In this document: positions 20,669 to 29,806 of the stretch, in pieces | How positions within the stretch are numbered: the first letter of the stretch is position 1 | How the letters are laid out: every line of letters starts with the position of its first letter | Assembly (NCBI GenBank): GCA_913048435.1 | Contig: CAJWWC010000003.1 | Coordinates: 1 to 64,000, forward strand | Origin: an uncultured Flavobacteriales bacterium | Lineage (GTDB): Bacteria > Bacteroidota > Bacteroidia > Flavobacteriales > UBA7312 | Direction of reading: 5' to 3' | DNA: 64,000 nucleotides | Notes under the pieces: generated by a model | Told to the model about the DNA's origin: nothing | What the model saw: the letters and a program-made list of their open reading frames with translations, nothing else | The model's database searches: none | Translations under genes and position numbers: made by a program

Positions 20669-21679
20669 ATGGACAAAAAATACATGCAAGTTTGTGTAGA
20701 TTTAGCGTTAAAGGGCTTACCTTTAGCCTTTCCTAACCCAATGGTTGGTTGTGTTATTGTTCACAACGATAGTATAATTGGTCAAGGATATCACCAACAA
20801 TGTGGCTCTCATCATGCCGAAGTCAACGCTATTGCTAGTGTAGAAAATAAAGAATTACTAGAACAGTCTACCTTGTACGTTAGCCTTGAACCTTGTGCCC
20901 ATTTTGGTAAAACCCCTCCTTGTGCAGATTTAATAGTAAAGAGTAAAATACCCCGAGTAGTTTTAGGCAGTTTAGATACTTTTTCAGAAGTTAATGGCAA
21001 AGGTATTCAGCGTTTGAAAGAGGCTGGTATTGAAGTTGTTACTAGGGTATTAGAAAAAGAATGTCGAGCAATCAATAAGAGGTTTTTCACTTTTCATGAG
21101 AAAAAACGCCCTTATGTTATTCTTAAATGGGCACAAACAACAGATGGATATATTGCTCCTTTAAATCAAAAAGAACCCCTTTGGATTAGCTCACCTGAAT
21201 CCAAAACCTTAGTCCACCTATGGCGTAGTCAAGAACAGGCTATATTGGTTGGTCGTAAAACAGCAGAGCTTGACAATCCTTTACTTACCACTAGAGAAGT
21301 TAAAGGTAAAAATCCGATTCGAATAGTGTTAGACAGTGAATTATCTTTAAATAAAGACCTCCATATTTTTAATGATGACGCCCCTACTCTAGTTGTTAAT
21401 AATAAGCTATCATCTAAAAATCATTTAAAAGTAGATTTTGACAATCTTGCATCATCACTTTTAAATGAGTTACATAGTCGTAATATACAATCTATCATAA
21501 TTGAGGGGGGTGCTCAAACATTAATTACATTTATTGAGGCAAAGGTGTGGGATGAGGCTCGAGTTTTTACATCAAAAAAGACATTAGGAAAAGGTATTCA
21601 ATCGCCTTTAATACAGTCAGTTATAAAACGTTCAGAAATTGTTGGTGACGATAAATTAACTCATTACATTAACTCATGA
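20669..21679 (+). CDS. ribD: Bifunctional riboflavin biosynthesis deaminase/reductase RibD
   Basis: 336 residues. It deaminates the pyrimidine produced by GTP cyclohydrolase II and then reduces its ribosyl side chain, two steps of riboflavin synthesis. The N-terminal deaminase domain has the zinc-site HAE (49-51) with C76 and C85 in EPCAHFGKTPPC. The C-terminal reductase domain (about 145-336) has LKWAQTTDGYIA, LVGRKTAELDNPLL and IIEGGAQTL. Start is ATG 20669; an upstream TTG at 20657 overlaps the -7 box and is rejected. The stop overlaps the next gene (ATGA), so the two are translationally coupled. Confidence 0.95.
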   Translation: MDKKYMQVCVDLALKGLPLAFPNPMVGCVIVHNDSIIGQGYHQQCGSHHAEVNAIASVENKELLEQSTLYVSLEPCAHFGKTPPCADLIVKSKIPRVVLGSLDTFSEVNGKGIQRLKEAGIEVVTRVLEKECRAINKRFFTFHEKKRPYVILKWAQTTDGYIAPLNQKEPLWISSPESKTLVHLWRSQEQAILVGRKTAELDNPLLTTREVKGKNPIRIVLDSELSLNKDLHIFNDDAPTLVVNNKLSSKNHLKVDFDNLASSLLNELHSRNIQSIIIEGGAQTLITFIEAKVWDEARVFTSKKTLGKGIQSPLIQSVIKRSEIVGDDKLTHYINS

Positions 21680-22518
21680 TTGAATTAGGATTGTCCATAT
21701 TGTTTACCATATGTCTATTTCTGTTTTTTAAAGAATTTGACAGAAGAAATGTTGATACTCTCGAAGCAATTACATTCAATTATCTTTCTGCTGGAGTCTT
21801 ATCAATTGCTTTTGGCAGTTCGGGCTATTCTTTTGAAAATACTATTTATGCCGACTGGTTTATCCCTACGGTCTTTTTGGGGGTATTTTTCATAGTAATG
21901 TTCAATATTATGGCCTTGACCACTCAGAAATTAGGCGTTACCATAGGCTCTTTAGCAAGTAAAATGTCTCTGATTATTCCTGTAATTGCCGCTCTCTTAT
22001 TTCAAGGGGATTCATGGACAATACTAAAATCAGTAGGCGTTGTTATTGCGCTATTATCGGTTTATCTGACTGTCAAAAAAAAAGATGAAAATAAAAACGG
22101 ACCTATTTATCTAGCTATACTCTTATTTATAGGTGCAGGATTATTAGATACAGTCTTATCACATATACAATTCAAATATTTAAATACTCAAGCCGCTAAA
22201 GACTATTTTACGAGCACTGTATTTTTAGTTGCTTTTTGCGTAGGCTTTATTATGCTAATCGTTAAGAAACAAGGATTCAAAATGAGGAATGTGATTTATG
22301 GATTATCTCTAGGTATTCCTAATTACTTGAGCATCTTATTTGTTTTGAAAAGTTTAAACAAAATGGATTCTAGTTTAGTTTTTCCTATACTAAATATTGG
22401 TGTAGTGGTTTTATCGGCACTTATCGGTTGGGGATACTACAAAGAATATTTATCCAAACTAAATTGGCTAGGTGTCATATTGGCTATCACTTCTATTTAT
22501 ATCCTTATTTATTCATAA
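21676..22518 (+). CDS. EamA/DMT-superfamily membrane transporter
   Basis: 280 residues, nearly all hydrophobic, with about ten membrane helices in two homologous five-helix halves, the drug/metabolite transporter plan. Motifs include a GVTIGSLASKMSLIIPVIAAL segment in the first half and SLVFPILNIGVVVLSALIGW in the second, each resembling the end of an EamA repeat. The substrate cannot be inferred. It overlaps the ribD stop by four bases (ATGA), so co-expression with riboflavin synthesis is likely, but a flavin-export role would be speculation. It is followed within two bases by the IMPACT/YigZ gene. Confidence 0.85.
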   Translation: MIELGLSILFTICLFLFFKEFDRRNVDTLEAITFNYLSAGVLSIAFGSSGYSFENTIYADWFIPTVFLGVFFIVMFNIMALTTQKLGVTIGSLASKMSLIIPVIAALLFQGDSWTILKSVGVVIALLSVYLTVKKKDENKNGPIYLAILLFIGAGLLDTVLSHIQFKYLNTQAAKDYFTSTVFLVAFCVGFIMLIVKKQGFKMRNVIYGLSLGIPNYLSILFVLKSLNKMDSSLVFPILNIGVVVLSALIGWGYYKEYLSKLNWLGVILAITSIYILIYS

Positions 22519-22519
22519 A

Positions 22520-23134
22520 ATGCTTTTTGAGGATTCATATTTAGAAGTTGTCGGCTCATCTCAGGGGCTTTTTAAAGACAAGGGAAGTAAGTTTATTGCC
22601 TATACCTTTCAGATCAAAGATGATGATGATGTGAAAACTAGAATTGCAGAAATTAAAAATAAAGAATATGCAGCACGTCACCATTGCTATGCATACGTTC
22701 TAAATCCAGATAAATCTATACAAAGAGACAACGATGACGGAGAACCTTCTAATACGGCTGGAAAACCCATTTTAGGTCAGCTTTTATCTAACGACTTAAC
22801 CAATACTCTTATCATTGTAGTTCGTTATTTTGGTGGAGTAAAACTGGGCGTAGGTGGACTCATCAACGCCTACAGAAGTGCTGCACAAGATGCCTTACTA
22901 AATATCGCTTTCGAAAAACGCTATATAAAGGAAGTTTTTGTGGTGCATTTTCAATATCCAGAAATGAATAGTGTCATGCGAATAGTTAAGGATTTAAAAC
23001 TAGAAGTTATCCAACAAAAGTTTGAAATAGAATGTGAATTAACTTTTAGTATTAGGAAAAGTCAATCTGAACAAATGCAAGGTATATTTGCACTCAATCA
23101 TAAAGTTAAATTAGTCTATCAAAAAACAATTTAA
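22520..23134 (+). CDS. IMPACT/YigZ family protein
   Basis: 204 residues from ATG 22520, which lies just after the transporter stop; a longer reading from 22472 would run inside the transporter and is rejected. The UPF0029/IMPACT N-terminal domain is clear: [38 protein letters not shown] and [15 protein letters not shown]. The C-terminal DUF1949 ferredoxin-like domain follows (from about residue 135). Bacterial YigZ proteins are thought to bind nucleic acid or the ribosome; eukaryotic IMPACT regulates Gcn2. The precise role in bacteria is unsettled. The gene is in the ribD-transporter-yigZ-peptidase series. Confidence 0.93.
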   Translation: MLFEDSYLEVVGSSQGLFKDKGSKFIAYTFQIKDDDDVKTRIAEIKNKEYAARHHCYAYVLNPDKSIQRDNDDGEPSNTAGKPILGQLLSNDLTNTLIIVVRYFGGVKLGVGGLINAYRSAAQDALLNIAFEKRYIKEVFVVHFQYPEMNSVMRIVKDLKLEVIQQKFEIECELTFSIRKSQSEQMQGIFALNHKVKLVYQKTI

Positions 23135-23135
23135 T

Positions 23136-24056
23136 ATGGAATTATTAAAAACACTTTGCCACATAGAAGCCCCATCAGGTTCTGAACAAAATATGACTGA
23201 ATTTTTGTTGGATTATATCAAAAGCAATCAAGACAGTTGGAAAGTTAAACCTGAATTGTTTTATGGCGATGGTTTTCAAGATTGTATTGTTTTGGTCTTT
23301 GGTAAACCTACCACAGCCATTTTTGCTCACCTAGATAGTATTGGCTATACTGTAAAGTATAACAATGAAGTAGTAAAAATTGGAGGCCCTAGCACCAAAG
23401 AAGGTATTGTGTTAGTGGGACAAGATAGCCAAGGAAGGATTGAAGAAAAACTACAACACAAAACCGATAAAGATGGAAATAAAACTCTTTTTATTGGAGG
23501 TAGAGAAGTTGAAAGAGGTACAACACTAACGTTTAAAGCTGATTTTAGAGAAACTGACGACTATGTTCAATGCTGTTATATGGACAACCGTTTGGGTGTG
23601 TGGAATGCCCTTAAAGTGGCTGAAAAGCTAGAAAATGGCATAATTTGTTTTTCAGCCTGGGAGGAACATGGCGGTGGTTCAGTAGGCTACTTAGCTAAAT
23701 TCATCTATGAAAAATACGAAGTAAAACAAGCTCTTATTTCTGATATAACTTGGGTTACGAAAGGTGTTGAACATGCTAAAGGTGTAGCCATATCAATTAG
23801 AGATAGCGGTATTCCTAGAAGGACTTACATTAATCGAATTATTGATTTGGCAAAAGCTAGTAACATTCCTTTTCAATTGGAAGTAGAAAATGCTGGAGGT
23901 AGCGATGGTAACGCCCTACAGCGTTCTCCCTTCCCTTTTGATTGGTGTTTTATTGGTGCACCAGAAGATTTTGTACATACACCCGACGAGAAAGTGCATA
24001 AATCTGATATAGAATCCATGACTCAGATGTACGACTATTTGATGATTAATCTTTAA
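23136..24056 (+). CDS. M42-like aminopeptidase (M20/M28 superfamily)
   Basis: 306 residues, a co-catalytic di-zinc peptidase. Metal and catalytic motifs appear in the right order: [10 protein letters not shown] (His and Asp), MDNRLG (bridging Asp), AWEEHGGGS (catalytic Glu pair), LISDITW (Asp) and [10 protein letters not shown] (terminal His). The early [12 protein letters not shown] is typical of M42 enzymes (FrvX/PepA-type tetrahedral aminopeptidases). It is somewhat shorter than the usual ~350 residues, so the dimerisation or PDZ-like domain may be reduced. No signal peptide is present, so it is cytoplasmic and probably involved in peptide recycling. The 3' end overlaps the convergent aquaporin gene by 11 bases. 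Confidence 0.88.
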   Translation: MELLKTLCHIEAPSGSEQNMTEFLLDYIKSNQDSWKVKPELFYGDGFQDCIVLVFGKPTTAIFAHLDSIGYTVKYNNEVVKIGGPSTKEGIVLVGQDSQGRIEEKLQHKTDKDGNKTLFIGGREVERGTTLTFKADFRETDDYVQCCYMDNRLGVWNALKVAEKLENGIICFSAWEEHGGGSVGYLAKFIYEKYEVKQALISDITWVTKGVEHAKGVAISIRDSGIPRRTYINRIIDLAKASNIPFQLEVENAGGSDGNALQRSPFPFDWCFIGAPEDFVHTPDEKVHKSDIESMTQMYDYLMINL

Positions 24057-24681
24057 TTAACTTTACAGCATAAACAGAAGCAATAGCTCCTAATGTTGTA
24101 GCAACTACATACAGCCACAAGTAAGTCAAATGACCAGAAACTACTGCTGGAGCAATAGAACGTGCTGGATTCATAGAAGCACCAGAAACAGGCCCTGCAA
24201 AAATAGCCTCAAAAGCTACTACTGACCCAATAACCATGCCCGTCATCACTCCCACTTCTTTACTACCTTGTGAAAGCAACAGAATAACAAACATCAGAAA
24301 AAAGGTTAGTATAAATTCTAATACAAAAGATTGTTGCCAACTATCAACAGGAATAGTAGCACCTAAAAATTCATGCTCTGGAAACATTATTTTCAGAGAT
24401 AAACTAGCTAAAAAAGCACCAAGCAACTGAAAGCCTATGTATGGCAAGACTTCTTTAGTTTCAAAGCGTTTAGCTACCCAAAAAGCAATACTAACTGCGG
24501 GATTGATATGAGCTCCAGAAATACTACCAATGGAGTATATAACTGCCATCACTACCAAACCAAAAGTTAAGCCAATACCTAGGTAAGAAACGCTACCATA
24601 CAAGTCGTTAATAATGATAGCTCCTGTGCCAGCAAATACCATCATAAAAGTGCCTAAAAACTCAGCCCAATATTTTTTCAT
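24046..24681 (-). CDS. Aquaporin (MIP family)
   Basis: 211 residues with six membrane helices and the two half-helix NPA loops, GAHINPAVS and GASMNPARS. The residue after the second NPA arginine is Ser, as in water-selective aquaporins, rather than the Asp of aquaglyceroporins (NPARD). That favours water, or another small neutral solute, over glycerol. It sits in the inner membrane and would respond to osmotic change. The gene's ATG overlaps the upstream thioesterase stop by four bases and its end overlaps the convergent M42-like gene. The exact selectivity filter cannot be assigned without alignment. Confidence 0.9.
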   Translation of the reverse strand: MKKYWAEFLGTFMMVFAGTGAIIINDLYGSVSYLGIGLTFGLVVMAVIYSIGSISGAHINPAVSIAFWVAKRFETKEVLPYIGFQLLGAFLASLSLKIMFPEHEFLGATIPVDSWQQSFVLEFILTFFLMFVILLLSQGSKEVGVMTGMVIGSVVAFEAIFAGPVSGASMNPARSIAPAVVSGHLTYLWLYVVATTLGAIASVYAVKLIKD

Positions 24682-25085
24682 AATCCGAAAGATTTTAACT
24701 TAGATACAAGTTCCTGTGGAGCAGAACACGGTTTATTTTTTTCCATATCAACAAAAACTAAAACGACTTCTGCTTGATTAATTTTCACTTCCGATTCGTT
24801 ATAAGTTTCAAAATAAAAATGAATACGAGCTTGAGGTAATTCTTTGATAAATAACTTAATGATCAATTCTTCATCGTAATAAGCTGGTTTAAAAAACTTA
24901 GTAGAATAAGAAAGGACAGGAAGCATCACTCCCTTATCCTCCATTTCTTTGTAATTAATACCCAAAATCCTTAGGGCTTCTACCCTTGCTACTTCAAAGT
25001 AAGTAGCATAATTACCATAATAGACGTAACCCATTTTGTCCGTCTCTGCATAGCGAACTCTTATTTTAGTTTGGTGAGAAAACAT
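24678..25085 (-). CDS. YbgC/FadM-type acyl-CoA thioesterase
   Basis: 135 residues with the single hot-dog fold. The active-site signature is RYAETDKMGYVYYGNYATYFEVAR, with the catalytic aspartate in ETDKMG, as in 4-hydroxybenzoyl-CoA thioesterase and YbgC. Such enzymes hydrolyse acyl-CoA or acyl-ACP thioesters; the natural substrate here is unknown. It lies four bp downstream of the SPFH gene and overlaps the aquaporin start, forming a three-gene minus-strand operon. Confidence 0.92.
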   Translation of the reverse strand: MFSHQTKIRVRYAETDKMGYVYYGNYATYFEVARVEALRILGINYKEMEDKGVMLPVLSYSTKFFKPAYYDEELIIKLFIKELPQARIHFYFETYNESEVKINQAEVVLVFVDMEKNKPCSAPQELVSKLKSFGL

Positions 25086-25088
25086 TCT

Positions 25089-26027
25089 CTATTCTTCTGT
25101 ATCAGTAATTGAATTTTTCTTGTTGTCTTGCTTCTTCATGGCTTCACCAATTTGATTACTTGCAGTAAATGAAGCCACCATATTATTCAACATATCAGAA
25201 CCTGCTTGTGGAGAATTAGGCAATAATATTAAATTGCTGTTAGTATCAGCACCAACAGCTTGCAGAGTGTCATAATGTTGAGTGACTACGATTAATGCAG
25301 ATGCTTCTTGTGAATTTATTCCTACTTTATTTAAGACTTCAACAGATTCTTCTAATCCTCTAGCAATTTCTCTTCTCTGATCGGCTATACCTTGACCCTG
25401 CAAACGTTTACTTTCAGCTTCTGCTTTAGCCTTTTCAACAATTAAAATTCTAGCGGCATCACCTTCATATTGAGCTGCAACTTTTTCACGCTCGGCAGCA
25501 TTAATCCTATTCATAGCATTTTTTACCTGCGTATCAGGATCAATATCTGTGACCAAAGTCTTAATGATATCGTACCCATATTCAACCATTGCATCATTTA
25601 ATTCTGACTTAACAGCTATTGCAATATCGTTCTTCTTCTCAAAAACATCGTCTAACTTCATTTTTGGTACTTCGGCACGAATAACATCAAATACATATGA
25701 TGTAATTTGATCATGTGGATAATCTAATTTATAAAATGCATCGTACACTTTTGTTTTAATAACCTGAAACTGTACGGATACTTTTAGCTTAACAAACACA
25801 TCATCTTTAGTTTTGGTTTCTACGACAACATCTAATTGTTGAATTTTTAAACTTAATCTTCCTGCAATTTTATCAATTATTGGTATTTTTATCTGAAGAC
25901 CAGATTGTCTAATGGATGTAAATTTACCAAAGCGTTCAATTACTGCGGCAGTTTGTTGCTTGACAATAAAAAATGCTAGAGGAATTAAAACTAATACAGC
26001 GGTTGTTAAAAAGATAGTATTACTCAT
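25089..26027 (-). CDS. SPFH/stomatin-like membrane protein (QmcA type)
   Basis: 312 residues from ATG 26027; an upstream in-frame reading from 26075 adds a hydrophobic stretch not present in the family. A single N-terminal membrane helix (TIFLTTAVLVLIPLAFFIV) precedes the band 7/SPFH domain (about 30-200: VIERFGKFTSIRQSGLQIKIPIID, then LKVSVQFQV). A charged coiled coil rich in Ala, Glu and Lys follows (EREKVAAQYEGDAARILIVEKAKAEAESKR). These proteins form large oligomeric rings on the inner membrane and modulate membrane proteases or microdomains. The C-terminus is polar and disordered. First gene of the operon with the thioesterase and aquaporin. Confidence 0.93.
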   Translation of the reverse strand: MSNTIFLTTAVLVLIPLAFFIVKQQTAAVIERFGKFTSIRQSGLQIKIPIIDKIAGRLSLKIQQLDVVVETKTKDDVFVKLKVSVQFQVIKTKVYDAFYKLDYPHDQITSYVFDVIRAEVPKMKLDDVFEKKNDIAIAVKSELNDAMVEYGYDIIKTLVTDIDPDTQVKNAMNRINAAEREKVAAQYEGDAARILIVEKAKAEAESKRLQGQGIADQRREIARGLEESVEVLNKVGINSQEASALIVVTQHYDTLQAVGADTNSNLILLPNSPQAGSDMLNNMVASFTASNQIGEAMKKQDNKKNSITDTEE

Positions 26028-26135
26028 GTTTTTTTTTTTGAATATACAATCAAAAATAATTAATATGATTGTCATTTTTTGAATTAAATTATTAATTAAT
26101 CAATATTTTTTTAACAATAATTAGAGTATAAATTT

Positions 26136-26143
26136 TAGATTTG
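26136..26143 (+). promoter_or_regulatory. -7 element upstream of the split 5'-nucleotidase genes
   Basis: TAGATTTG matches TAnnTTTG and ends four bases before the ATG at 26148. With transcription starting about five to seven bases beyond the box, either the mRNA is leaderless or translation begins at a later ATG (26169). Confidence 0.5.
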
Positions 26144-26147
26144 TGGT

Positions 26148-26825
26148 ATGCAGTTTATATACTTAATAATGGCACTAGCGCTATCTGGCACAACAAATAT
26201 TGACTACACTAGCGTAGATCGTAAAGTTTACGATGTGCAATCTTTGGAAGTAGATAGTAACATGTATTACACTATTCTTCCCTATAAAACTAAGCTTGAT
26301 GCACAAATGAATGCTGTTTTGTGTTATTCTAAACAAGTGATGAAAAAAACAAAACCTGAAAGTTTACTTGGAAATTGGACTTCTGATGTTTGCTTAGAAA
26401 TAGCCCAAAAAATATATAAAGATGATATTGACCTAAGCTTTTTCAATGTTGGAGGTCTAAGAAATCCAATACCCAAGGGTGATATCACTAAAAAGGATTT
26501 ATTTAAGCTCATGCCTTTCGAAAACGAATTAGTTGTTTTGGAATTAAACAAATCTGAATTTCTTGACTTAAAAACCTATTTTAATACCACCAAAGGTCAA
26601 CCTATAGCTTTTGCTGATGGCTTTTCATTAAACGATAGCTTGTTTTTAGTACTCACCACAGACTATTTGGCAAATGGTGGTGATAAAATGGCATTTTTTA
26701 AAAACAAAACACAAAACAAATTAGGTATAAAAATGAGAGATGCTTTGATAAACTATTGTATTAAAGAAGACACCATTTCGTCAAAGCTAGACAAAAGACA
26801 TTTATTACTATTCAATGAAAACTAG
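26148..26825 (+). CDS. 5'-nucleotidase C-terminal-domain protein
   Basis: 225 residues resembling the substrate-binding C-terminal domain of UshA-type 5'-nucleotidases, as a separate polypeptide. Characteristic parts are NWTSDVCLEIAQKI, FFNVGGLRNPIPKGDITKKDLFKLMPFENELVVLEL and TTDYLANGGDKM. The N-terminus (MQFIYLIMALALSG) is hydrophobic and could be a signal peptide. The catalytic metallophosphatase domain is encoded by the next gene, which overlaps by 11 bases. In most bacteria the two domains are fused with the catalytic one first; here they are split and reversed, an arrangement I recall in other Bacteroidota. If start 26169 is used the signal peptide is lost, so 26148 is preferred. Confidence 0.85.
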   Translation: MQFIYLIMALALSGTTNIDYTSVDRKVYDVQSLEVDSNMYYTILPYKTKLDAQMNAVLCYSKQVMKKTKPESLLGNWTSDVCLEIAQKIYKDDIDLSFFNVGGLRNPIPKGDITKKDLFKLMPFENELVVLELNKSEFLDLKTYFNTTKGQPIAFADGFSLNDSLFLVLTTDYLANGGDKMAFFKNKTQNKLGIKMRDALINYCIKEDTISSKLDKRHLLLFNEN

Positions 26826-27744
26826 AAGAAAATTTATAAAACAAATTGGTCTAGGAGCTGCTCTTGTTGGCTTGTCTCCTTTAAATGCATTTTCTAACGA
26901 TTTTAAAAAACCAATTAAACTAACTATTCTACATACAAACGATATGCATAGTCACATTGAAGCATTTTCCTCAGGAAAAAATAAAGGCTTGGGAGGTATG
27001 TTTCAATTGTCCTCATTAATTAAAAAGATAAGACAAGAGGAAGAAAATATTCTTTTATTAGATGCTGGAGATGTATTTCAAGGTACTCCTTACTTCAATT
27101 TGTTTGGCGGAGAATTAGAGTTAAGACTTATGAGTGACATGGGTTATGATGCTATGACTATTGGTAATCATGAGTTTGATAATGGAATAGATGGAATAGC
27201 TAATCAAATACATCATGCTAATTTTCCATTCATTTCTTCAAACTATGACTTTGACAATACTGTTTTAAAGAATAAGGTAATTCAACACAAAGTATTTAAC
27301 AAGTCAGGAATAAAAGTTGGGGTATTTGGAATTGGTGTAGAGTTAAAGGGTCTAGTTGACCCGAAGCTTTACGGCAATACAAAATACTTAGAACCCATGA
27401 ATGTAGCTAATAATAAAGCCTATCTTTTAAAGAAAAAATTGAATTGTGATATTGTTATTTGTCTTTCTCATTTAGGCTTTGAGTATAAAGATAACAAAGT
27501 AAGTGACATGAAGTTAGCTGCTAATACTAAAAACATTGATTTGATAATTGGTGGACACACCCATTCTTTTATCAATGAACCAGTGATTGTAAAAAATATC
27601 ATTAAAAATAATGTTATTATTAGTCAAGTTGGATTTGGAGCATTAAAATTAGGAAAAATTGACTTTTATTTCGGTAAAAAAACAGCAAATTTTCGTAAAT
27701 CTAAATACGTATTGGATAGTAATGTATTAGATGTGATTGCTTAA
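26815..27744 (+). CDS. 5'-nucleotidase metallophosphatase-domain protein with Tat signal
   Basis: 309 residues. The N-terminus MKTRRKFIKQIGLGAALVGLSP is a twin-arginine signal, so the folded protein is exported by the Tat system. The calcineurin-like phosphoesterase motifs that bind two metals follow: LHTNDMHSH, DAGDVFQG, GNHEFDNG, CLSHLGFEYKD and GGHTHSF. Together with the preceding C-terminal-domain protein it would make a periplasmic nucleotidase that salvages nucleotides. The gene overlaps its partner by 11 bases and ends 170 bp before dnaA. Substrate specificity is not determined. Confidence 0.9.
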   Translation: MKTRRKFIKQIGLGAALVGLSPLNAFSNDFKKPIKLTILHTNDMHSHIEAFSSGKNKGLGGMFQLSSLIKKIRQEEENILLLDAGDVFQGTPYFNLFGGELELRLMSDMGYDAMTIGNHEFDNGIDGIANQIHHANFPFISSNYDFDNTVLKNKVIQHKVFNKSGIKVGVFGIGVELKGLVDPKLYGNTKYLEPMNVANNKAYLLKKKLNCDIVICLSHLGFEYKDNKVSDMKLAANTKNIDLIIGGHTHSFINEPVIVKNIIKNNVIISQVGFGALKLGKIDFYFGKKTANFRKSKYVLDSNVLDVIA

Positions 27745-27914
27745 AATAAAAGTTTTTAATTAAACTTTATGAGAAGAGTAATAAAAAAAATCAATACTGT
27801 AAAAAAAACATTAAAATCAAGAGCTATAAAATTTTTTTTTAAACTTTTTTATTAACACATTTGTTCTTCGATTTTAAAAAATATAAAAATATTTAATTTT
27901 TAATTACAAGTTTA

Positions 27915-29348
27915 ATGATAGAAGATAAAGTTTTCGAGGTTGTATGGAACAATTGTTTAAGCATTATTAAAGATAATGTCAGCCCACAATCTTTCAAAAC
28001 TTGGTTCGAACCCATTAAACCAATTCGTTTAAAAAGTAATGTACTAACGATACAAGTACCATCTCAATTTTTCTATGAGTGGCTTGAACAGCATTACATA
28101 GATTTACTAAAAAAAATAGTAAAGAAAGAATTAGGTAATGATGGTAAATTGGAATACAGCATTGTAATGGATAACAATTACAACACTAAACCTTATGTAA
28201 CCAAGATTCCAAGCAGCAGCAAAGGTAATTTGAAAAATTCACCGATCCACATGCCAATCAACATAAATGAAACATCCATAAGGAATCCATTTGTTATACC
28301 AGGCTTAAAAAAAATACAAGTAGACCCACAACTAAATTCTAATTTTTCATTTAACACATTTGTTGAAGGCGATTGTAATAGATTAGCCAGGTCAGCAGGT
28401 TTTGCCGTAGCACAAAAACCTGGGGGTACATCATTTAATCCTTTACTCATATACGGAAATGGGGGTTTAGGCAAAACACATTTAGCTAACGCTATAGGAA
28501 TTGAAGTTAAAAATTTAGAGCCTGATAAAACTGTTTTGTATGTTTCAGCTGATAAATTTCAAACACAATTTGTTGATGCTATAATGGATAACAAAAAAAA
28601 TGATTTTATACATTTTTATCAATCAATTGATGTATTGATAATTGATGATGTCCAATTTTTTGCTGGAAAAGAAAAAACACAAGATGCATTTTTTCATATT
28701 TTTAATCATCTTCACCAGAATGGAAAACAAATAATTCTTACTTCAGACAAAGCACCAGTTGACATGCAAGGTGTAGAGCAACGTTTACTATCACGTTTTA
28801 AATGGGGCTTGTCAGCTGATTTGCAATCCCCAGATCTAGAAACTCGCATTGCTATTCTCAAAAAGAAGTTATATAACGATGGTATTGAAATGCCATTTGA
28901 AGTAGTCGAATACATTGCCTACTCTATCACTACTAACGTTAGAGAACTTGAAGGAGCATTAATTTCTTTACTTGCTCAATCTTCACTCAATAAAAAGAAT
29001 ATTACAATAGATTTAGCTAAAGAAATGTTGGATAAGTTCGTTAAGAATACAGCTAGAGAAATTTCTATAGATTATATTCAGAAAGTAGTATGTGATTATT
29101 TCGACATTCCTATCGAGTTGATGAAATCCAAAACTAGAAAAAGAGAAATCGTTCAAGCCAGACAGTTAGCGATGTTTTTTTCTAAACAACTTACAAAAAA
29201 CTCTTTAGCCAACATAGGAATCCATTGCGGCAATAAAGATCATGCAACAGTATTACATGCTTGCAAAACTGTCAATAATCTTATTGACACCGACAAACAA
29301 TTTAGAGCTTTTGTTAGTGATATTGAAAAGAAATTAACTCTCAACTAA
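27915..29348 (+). CDS. dnaA: Chromosomal replication initiator DnaA
   Basis: 477 residues. It binds DnaA boxes at oriC and opens the origin. Domain I (1-85) mediates helicase loading and oligomerisation, followed by a low-complexity linker. The AAA+ domain III has Walker A GNGGLGKT near residue 180 and Walker B VLIIDDVQFF near 240. The DNA-binding domain IV ends with the signature CGNKDHATVLHACKTV. All features of a full-length DnaA are present. The 170 bp upstream are very A/T-rich but contain no DnaA box, and dnaN is 34 kb away, so no origin is seen here. The LMW phosphatase follows 23 bp downstream. Confidence 0.97.
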   Translation: MIEDKVFEVVWNNCLSIIKDNVSPQSFKTWFEPIKPIRLKSNVLTIQVPSQFFYEWLEQHYIDLLKKIVKKELGNDGKLEYSIVMDNNYNTKPYVTKIPSSSKGNLKNSPIHMPININETSIRNPFVIPGLKKIQVDPQLNSNFSFNTFVEGDCNRLARSAGFAVAQKPGGTSFNPLLIYGNGGLGKTHLANAIGIEVKNLEPDKTVLYVSADKFQTQFVDAIMDNKKNDFIHFYQSIDVLIIDDVQFFAGKEKTQDAFFHIFNHLHQNGKQIILTSDKAPVDMQGVEQRLLSRFKWGLSADLQSPDLETRIAILKKKLYNDGIEMPFEVVEYIAYSITTNVRELEGALISLLAQSSLNKKNITIDLAKEMLDKFVKNTAREISIDYIQKVVCDYFDIPIELMKSKTRKREIVQARQLAMFFSKQLTKNSLANIGIHCGNKDHATVLHACKTVNNLIDTDKQFRAFVSDIEKKLTLN

Positions 29349-29371
29349 TATTTTTCAAAAACTAAAGCAAT

Positions 29372-29806
29372 ATGAAAATACTATTCGTATGCTTAGGAAA
29401 TATTTGCCGTTCACCTCTTGCCGAAGGTATTTTAAGACATATCAATCCTGATATTACAGTTGATTCTGCAGGAACTTCAAATTACCACATTGGTAGCCCC
29501 CCAGACATAAGAATGATTGAAACTGCACAATCTTACGGCATAGACATTTCTAATCTAAAAGCTAGACAATTTACAGCAGAAGATTTCAATATCTTTAACA
29601 AGATTTTCATCATGGATGATGAAAATTACAGAAATGTTGTCACTCTATGTGACAATGTAAATAATTTGAAAAAAGTACATTACATTTTATCAAATCAAAA
29701 TAATGTTCCAGATCCATATTTTGGCGGAAAAGATGGCTTTATTGAGGTATATGAGATGTTGTACAAAGCTTGTCAATCAATAAATAATGAAATTAAACAG
29801 AGGTAA
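29372..29806 (+). CDS. Low molecular weight protein tyrosine phosphatase
   Basis: 144 residues. The P-loop CLGNICRS (residues 7-14) holds the catalytic cysteine C7 and arginine R13, and the general acid lies in VPDPYFGG near residue 112. Such enzymes dephosphorylate tyrosine (sometimes arginine) residues, in some bacteria regulating capsule synthesis; no matching tyrosine kinase gene is present here, so the substrate is unknown. It is 23 bp downstream of dnaA and overlaps the next methyltransferase gene by 20 bases, indicating one transcript. Confidence 0.93.
   Translation: MKILFVCLGNICRSPLAEGILRHINPDITVDSAGTSNYHIGSPPDIRMIETAQSYGIDISNLKARQFTAEDFNIFNKIFIMDDENYRNVVTLCDNVNNLKKVHYILSNQNNVPDPYFGGKDGFIEVYEMLYKACQSINNEIKQR

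Noticed and set aside
27769..27855. A 28-codon basic ORF (MRRVIKKINTVKKTLKSR...) between the nucleotidase gene and dnaA.
   Set aside because: The DNA is almost pure A/T, so short Lys/Ile/Phe ORFs are expected by chance; there is no promoter match or recognised family. It was not called as a gene.
27745..27914. A/T-rich region before dnaA considered as replication origin.
   Set aside because: No DnaA boxes or repeated 13-mers were seen; in this phylum the origin is often not next to dnaA.
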